Shown here: positions 62,388 through 64,000 of the stretch, one piece after another
Layout of the letters: the number at the start of each line of letters is the position of its first letter
How positions within the stretch are numbered: the stretch's first letter is position 1
NCBI RefSeq assembly: GCF_900116435.1
Contig: NZ_FPAZ01000021.1
Span: 1 to 64,000, forward strand
Source: Pseudoalteromonas lipolytica
GTDB lineage: Bacteria > Pseudomonadota > Gammaproteobacteria > Enterobacterales > Alteromonadaceae
DNA length: 64,000 bases
Reading direction: 5' to 3'
The notes under the pieces: model-generated
What the model was told of the DNA's origin: nothing
The model's database searches: none
Seen by the model: the letters and a program-made list of their open reading frames with translations, nothing else
Translations under genes and position numbers: made by a program

Positions 62388-62557
62388 AAAATATCCTTAC
62401 TTTTTTGAAAGTGTCATAAATCAGATAAATACAAAATGATACTAGCACAGTGAAATAGCCACTGACATAATTGAAGTGTTAAAATTAGTGCGCGTTAACC
62501 AATTATTTTCGCTACAATAGCTAACAATTCCTAGATTTATAATGAATGAGCGATTAA

Positions 62558-62887
62558 ATGCATTTCACTGACGACGAAAATGGTCAATTATTAGCAGAAA
62601 TTGCAGCGGCTGGTGTTGATTTAACCAGCATGCAAGTAATAGATTTCTATATTCTTTTTGAACAAAAACCTGAAGCAGAAAAGTTCGCAACGGCAATTGC
62701 AAGTGATGAACTAGCGCCTGCAACAGAGTTAGTAAAGTGTCCCGACACCGGGGTGTGGGAAGTCGTTACACGTGTTGAAATGGTTCCTGACCACACGCTA
62801 TTAAGCCAAACTGAACAATACCTCGAGAGCATCGCAAATAGCCACAACGGCTATGGTGATGGTTGGGGTTTAATGGCTGACGAATAA
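62558..62887 (+). CDS. rraB: RNase E inhibitor RraB family protein
   Basis: 109 aa, shorter than E. coli RraB. YILFEQKPEAEKFA and the C-terminal HNGYGDGWG, with an acidic surface, fit the RraB family that binds RNase E and alters mRNA decay. The identification rests on the C-terminal GYGDGWG motif. Single gene, convergent with radD. Confidence 0.82.
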   Translation: MHFTDDENGQLLAEIAAAGVDLTSMQVIDFYILFEQKPEAEKFATAIASDELAPATELVKCPDTGVWEVVTRVEMVPDHTLLSQTEQYLESIANSHNGYGDGWGLMADE

Positions 62888-62898
62888 ACACGCGACAT

Positions 62899-62921
62899 AA
62901 CGCCTGCTTATGGCAGGCGTT
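62899..62921 (+). terminator. Hairpin between rraB and radD
   Basis: AACGCCTGC-TTATG-GCAGGCGTT is a perfect 9-bp stem just past the rraB stop and 3 nt from the convergent radD stop. Confidence 0.75.
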
Positions 62922-62923
62922 GG

Positions 62924-64000
62924 TTACTTTAATTGATTGGCTTTTCTATAATTACCCTGATAATCAAATAGTTTCTGGGCAACTTTCCAACCATACTTTT
63001 TGTTCTTCCGGGCAATAACAAAATCTGGCGCGACCAATACATGTTGTTGTTCAATAACCTGTTCTGCCGTTTTCCAGGTAATCGGGGCACTATTCCCTTG
63101 AGCTCGCCGACCAAATTGCTTGTTAAAGATAAAACGGCCTGTGTCGTTACTAAGATTAAAAACTTCGTCGCAACTGGCACCATCCTCATCAAAATAGCTA
63201 ATTTTCAACAGCCCATTTGCGATAAGTTGTGCCGATAAACCACTACAGCGAAGCACCAACGCATCTTTTAAATTAAGGGCTTCACGCAACTTATCATCGG
63301 GGTCTGTCATCATGGCTGAGCAAGCTTGGCATTGCCTCGCTGCTATATCATTTTGCTCACCGCACTGCTCACATTCTTTAAATCTAAAACGGTAGTCGCA
63401 CTGTATTTGCGTGCCATCATCATCGTCTAGAAGACCTTGGCAGCGACGCCCAAAGTGCTCAATGACATTGCCTGCGGCATCTGTTTTTCCCCAAAAAATA
63501 TTCGCAAAGCCACAACCAGGACACAGTACTTGCACAGGTTCGTTGTCACTCTGGGCTTTTTTACTGCCCACCTCTGGGTAAAATAGGTCAAAGCCATTGC
63601 CTGCGTAATCAATCACTAAGCACTCTTTTTTCCCCTCACTTAATCTAAGCCCCCTGCCAACAATTTGCTGATATAAACTGACTGACTCGGTTGGACGCAA
63701 AATGGCAATAAAATCGACATGCGGCGCATCAAATCCGGTAGTGAGTACAGACACATTGACCAAAAATTTCAACTTTTTCGCTTTAAATTGATTGATGATA
63801 GTGTCGCGCTCGTTGTTATCTGTATCACCAGTAATTAATGCGGTATTGTCAGTTGGCAAGTAGCCGACGATTTCTTTGGCATGCATGACTGTTGCCGCAA
63901 AAATCATGACGCCGTGCCGATGCTCACTGTAGTCAATAACCTGCTCAATAATCGCCTTCGTTGCGCGGGTATTATCTTTGAGGAGCGCATTCATATTTTC
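62924..64000 (-). CDS. radD: RadD-like DNA repair helicase, C-terminal part (continues beyond window)
   Basis: At least 358 aa; the N-terminal RecA-like domain is beyond position 64000. Helicase motifs V and VI appear as VNVSVLTTGFDAPHVDFI and QIVGRGLRLSEGKK. A cysteine-rich part with four CxxC pairs (CPGCGF, CQGLL, CEQCG, CQACS) follows, as in YejH/RadD, which acts with SSB and RecA in recombination repair. Convergent with rraB. Confidence 0.87.
   Translation of the reverse strand, partial: ENMNALLKDNTRATKAIIEQVIDYSEHRHGVMIFAATVMHAKEIVGYLPTDNTALITGDTDNNERDTIINQFKAKKLKFLVNVSVLTTGFDAPHVDFIAILRPTESVSLYQQIVGRGLRLSEGKKECLVIDYAGNGFDLFYPEVGSKKAQSDNEPVQVLCPGCGFANIFWGKTDAAGNVIEHFGRRCQGLLDDDDGTQIQCDYRFRFKECEQCGEQNDIAARQCQACSAMMTDPDDKLREALNLKDALVLRCSGLSAQLIANGLLKISYFDEDGASCDEVFNLSNDTGRFIFNKQFGRRAQGNSAPITWKTAEQVIEQQHVLVAPDFVIARKNKKYGWKVAQKLFDYQGNYRKANQLK

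Noticed and set aside
1..64000. CRISPR array or known multi-gene defence system
   Set aside because: No regularly spaced repeats with unique spacers and no cas, restriction-modification, CBASS, retron or similar gene set was found; the only candidate nuclease is a pseudogene.

Overview
The window looks like a chromosomal segment of a marine gammaproteobacterium of the Alteromonadales, most likely Pseudoalteromonas or a close relative. The grounds are moderate-to-low GC, the chitin/N-acetylglucosamine gene set with NagR-type palindromes, VC2046/SO_2500- and DUF3334-type lineage proteins, YgjP, CmoA/CmoB, TamA/TamB, and a FadE-class acyl-CoA dehydrogenase. The genus is an inference from gene content, not from a marker gene. 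Most of the window is ordinary housekeeping chromosome; the accessory parts are the left edge, the stretch at about 21.7-25.5 kb, and a family of short dispersed repeats.

Layout. 1-322 is the end of an IS4-family element that has landed in the terminator of an outer-membrane beta-barrel gene. 1.4-3.5 kb is an ABC exporter with a PH-domain protein; 3.6-5.7 kb is metC and nudC. 5.8-10.2 kb is GlcNAc use: nagB with its own operator, and a nagK-nagA-nagX unit behind a second copy of the operator. 10.4-12.5 kb is a SatD-like/DUF3307 pair divergent from a NYN-domain nuclease gene, with three evenly spaced palindromes between them. 12.5-21.7 kb holds rhlE, a 2OG-Fe(II) oxygenase, a frameshifted metallo-beta-lactamase-fold gene, small enzymes, a pentapeptide protein, aspS, a DUF72 gene and ygjP. 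21.7-25.5 kb is an AT-rich decaying island: a broken membrane gene, a PD-(D/E)XK-like nuclease gene interrupted by a small hairpin element and by frameshifts, and two orphan genes.

From 25.5 kb the core resumes: DUF3334, cmoA-cmoB (tRNA wobble U34 modification), purM-purN with an overlapping DUF3108 gene, a YafJ-type amidotransferase, fadE behind a FadR-like operator, a second ABC system, an S9 peptidase lipoprotein, a sulA-like gene, a YchJ-family gene, and two identical tRNA-Tyr genes. 41.9-51.6 kb is rich in signalling: a pentapeptide-repeat potassium channel, a globin-coupled diguanylate cyclase, an MHYT hybrid histidine kinase with a REC-HD-GYP protein, and a PilZ/REC pair. The last part carries hrpA, a secreted cyclophilin, tamB-tamA, rraB and the 3' part of a radD-like helicase gene.

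Three copies of a repeat of about 195 bp (near 41.0, 55.7 and 56.85 kb) sit in the same orientation just past the stop codons of minus-strand genes, one of them supplying the stop. This repeat family, the SatD/NYN operator array and the hairpin insertion in the nuclease pseudogene are the least explained features. No CRISPR array, prophage or complete known defence system is visible.
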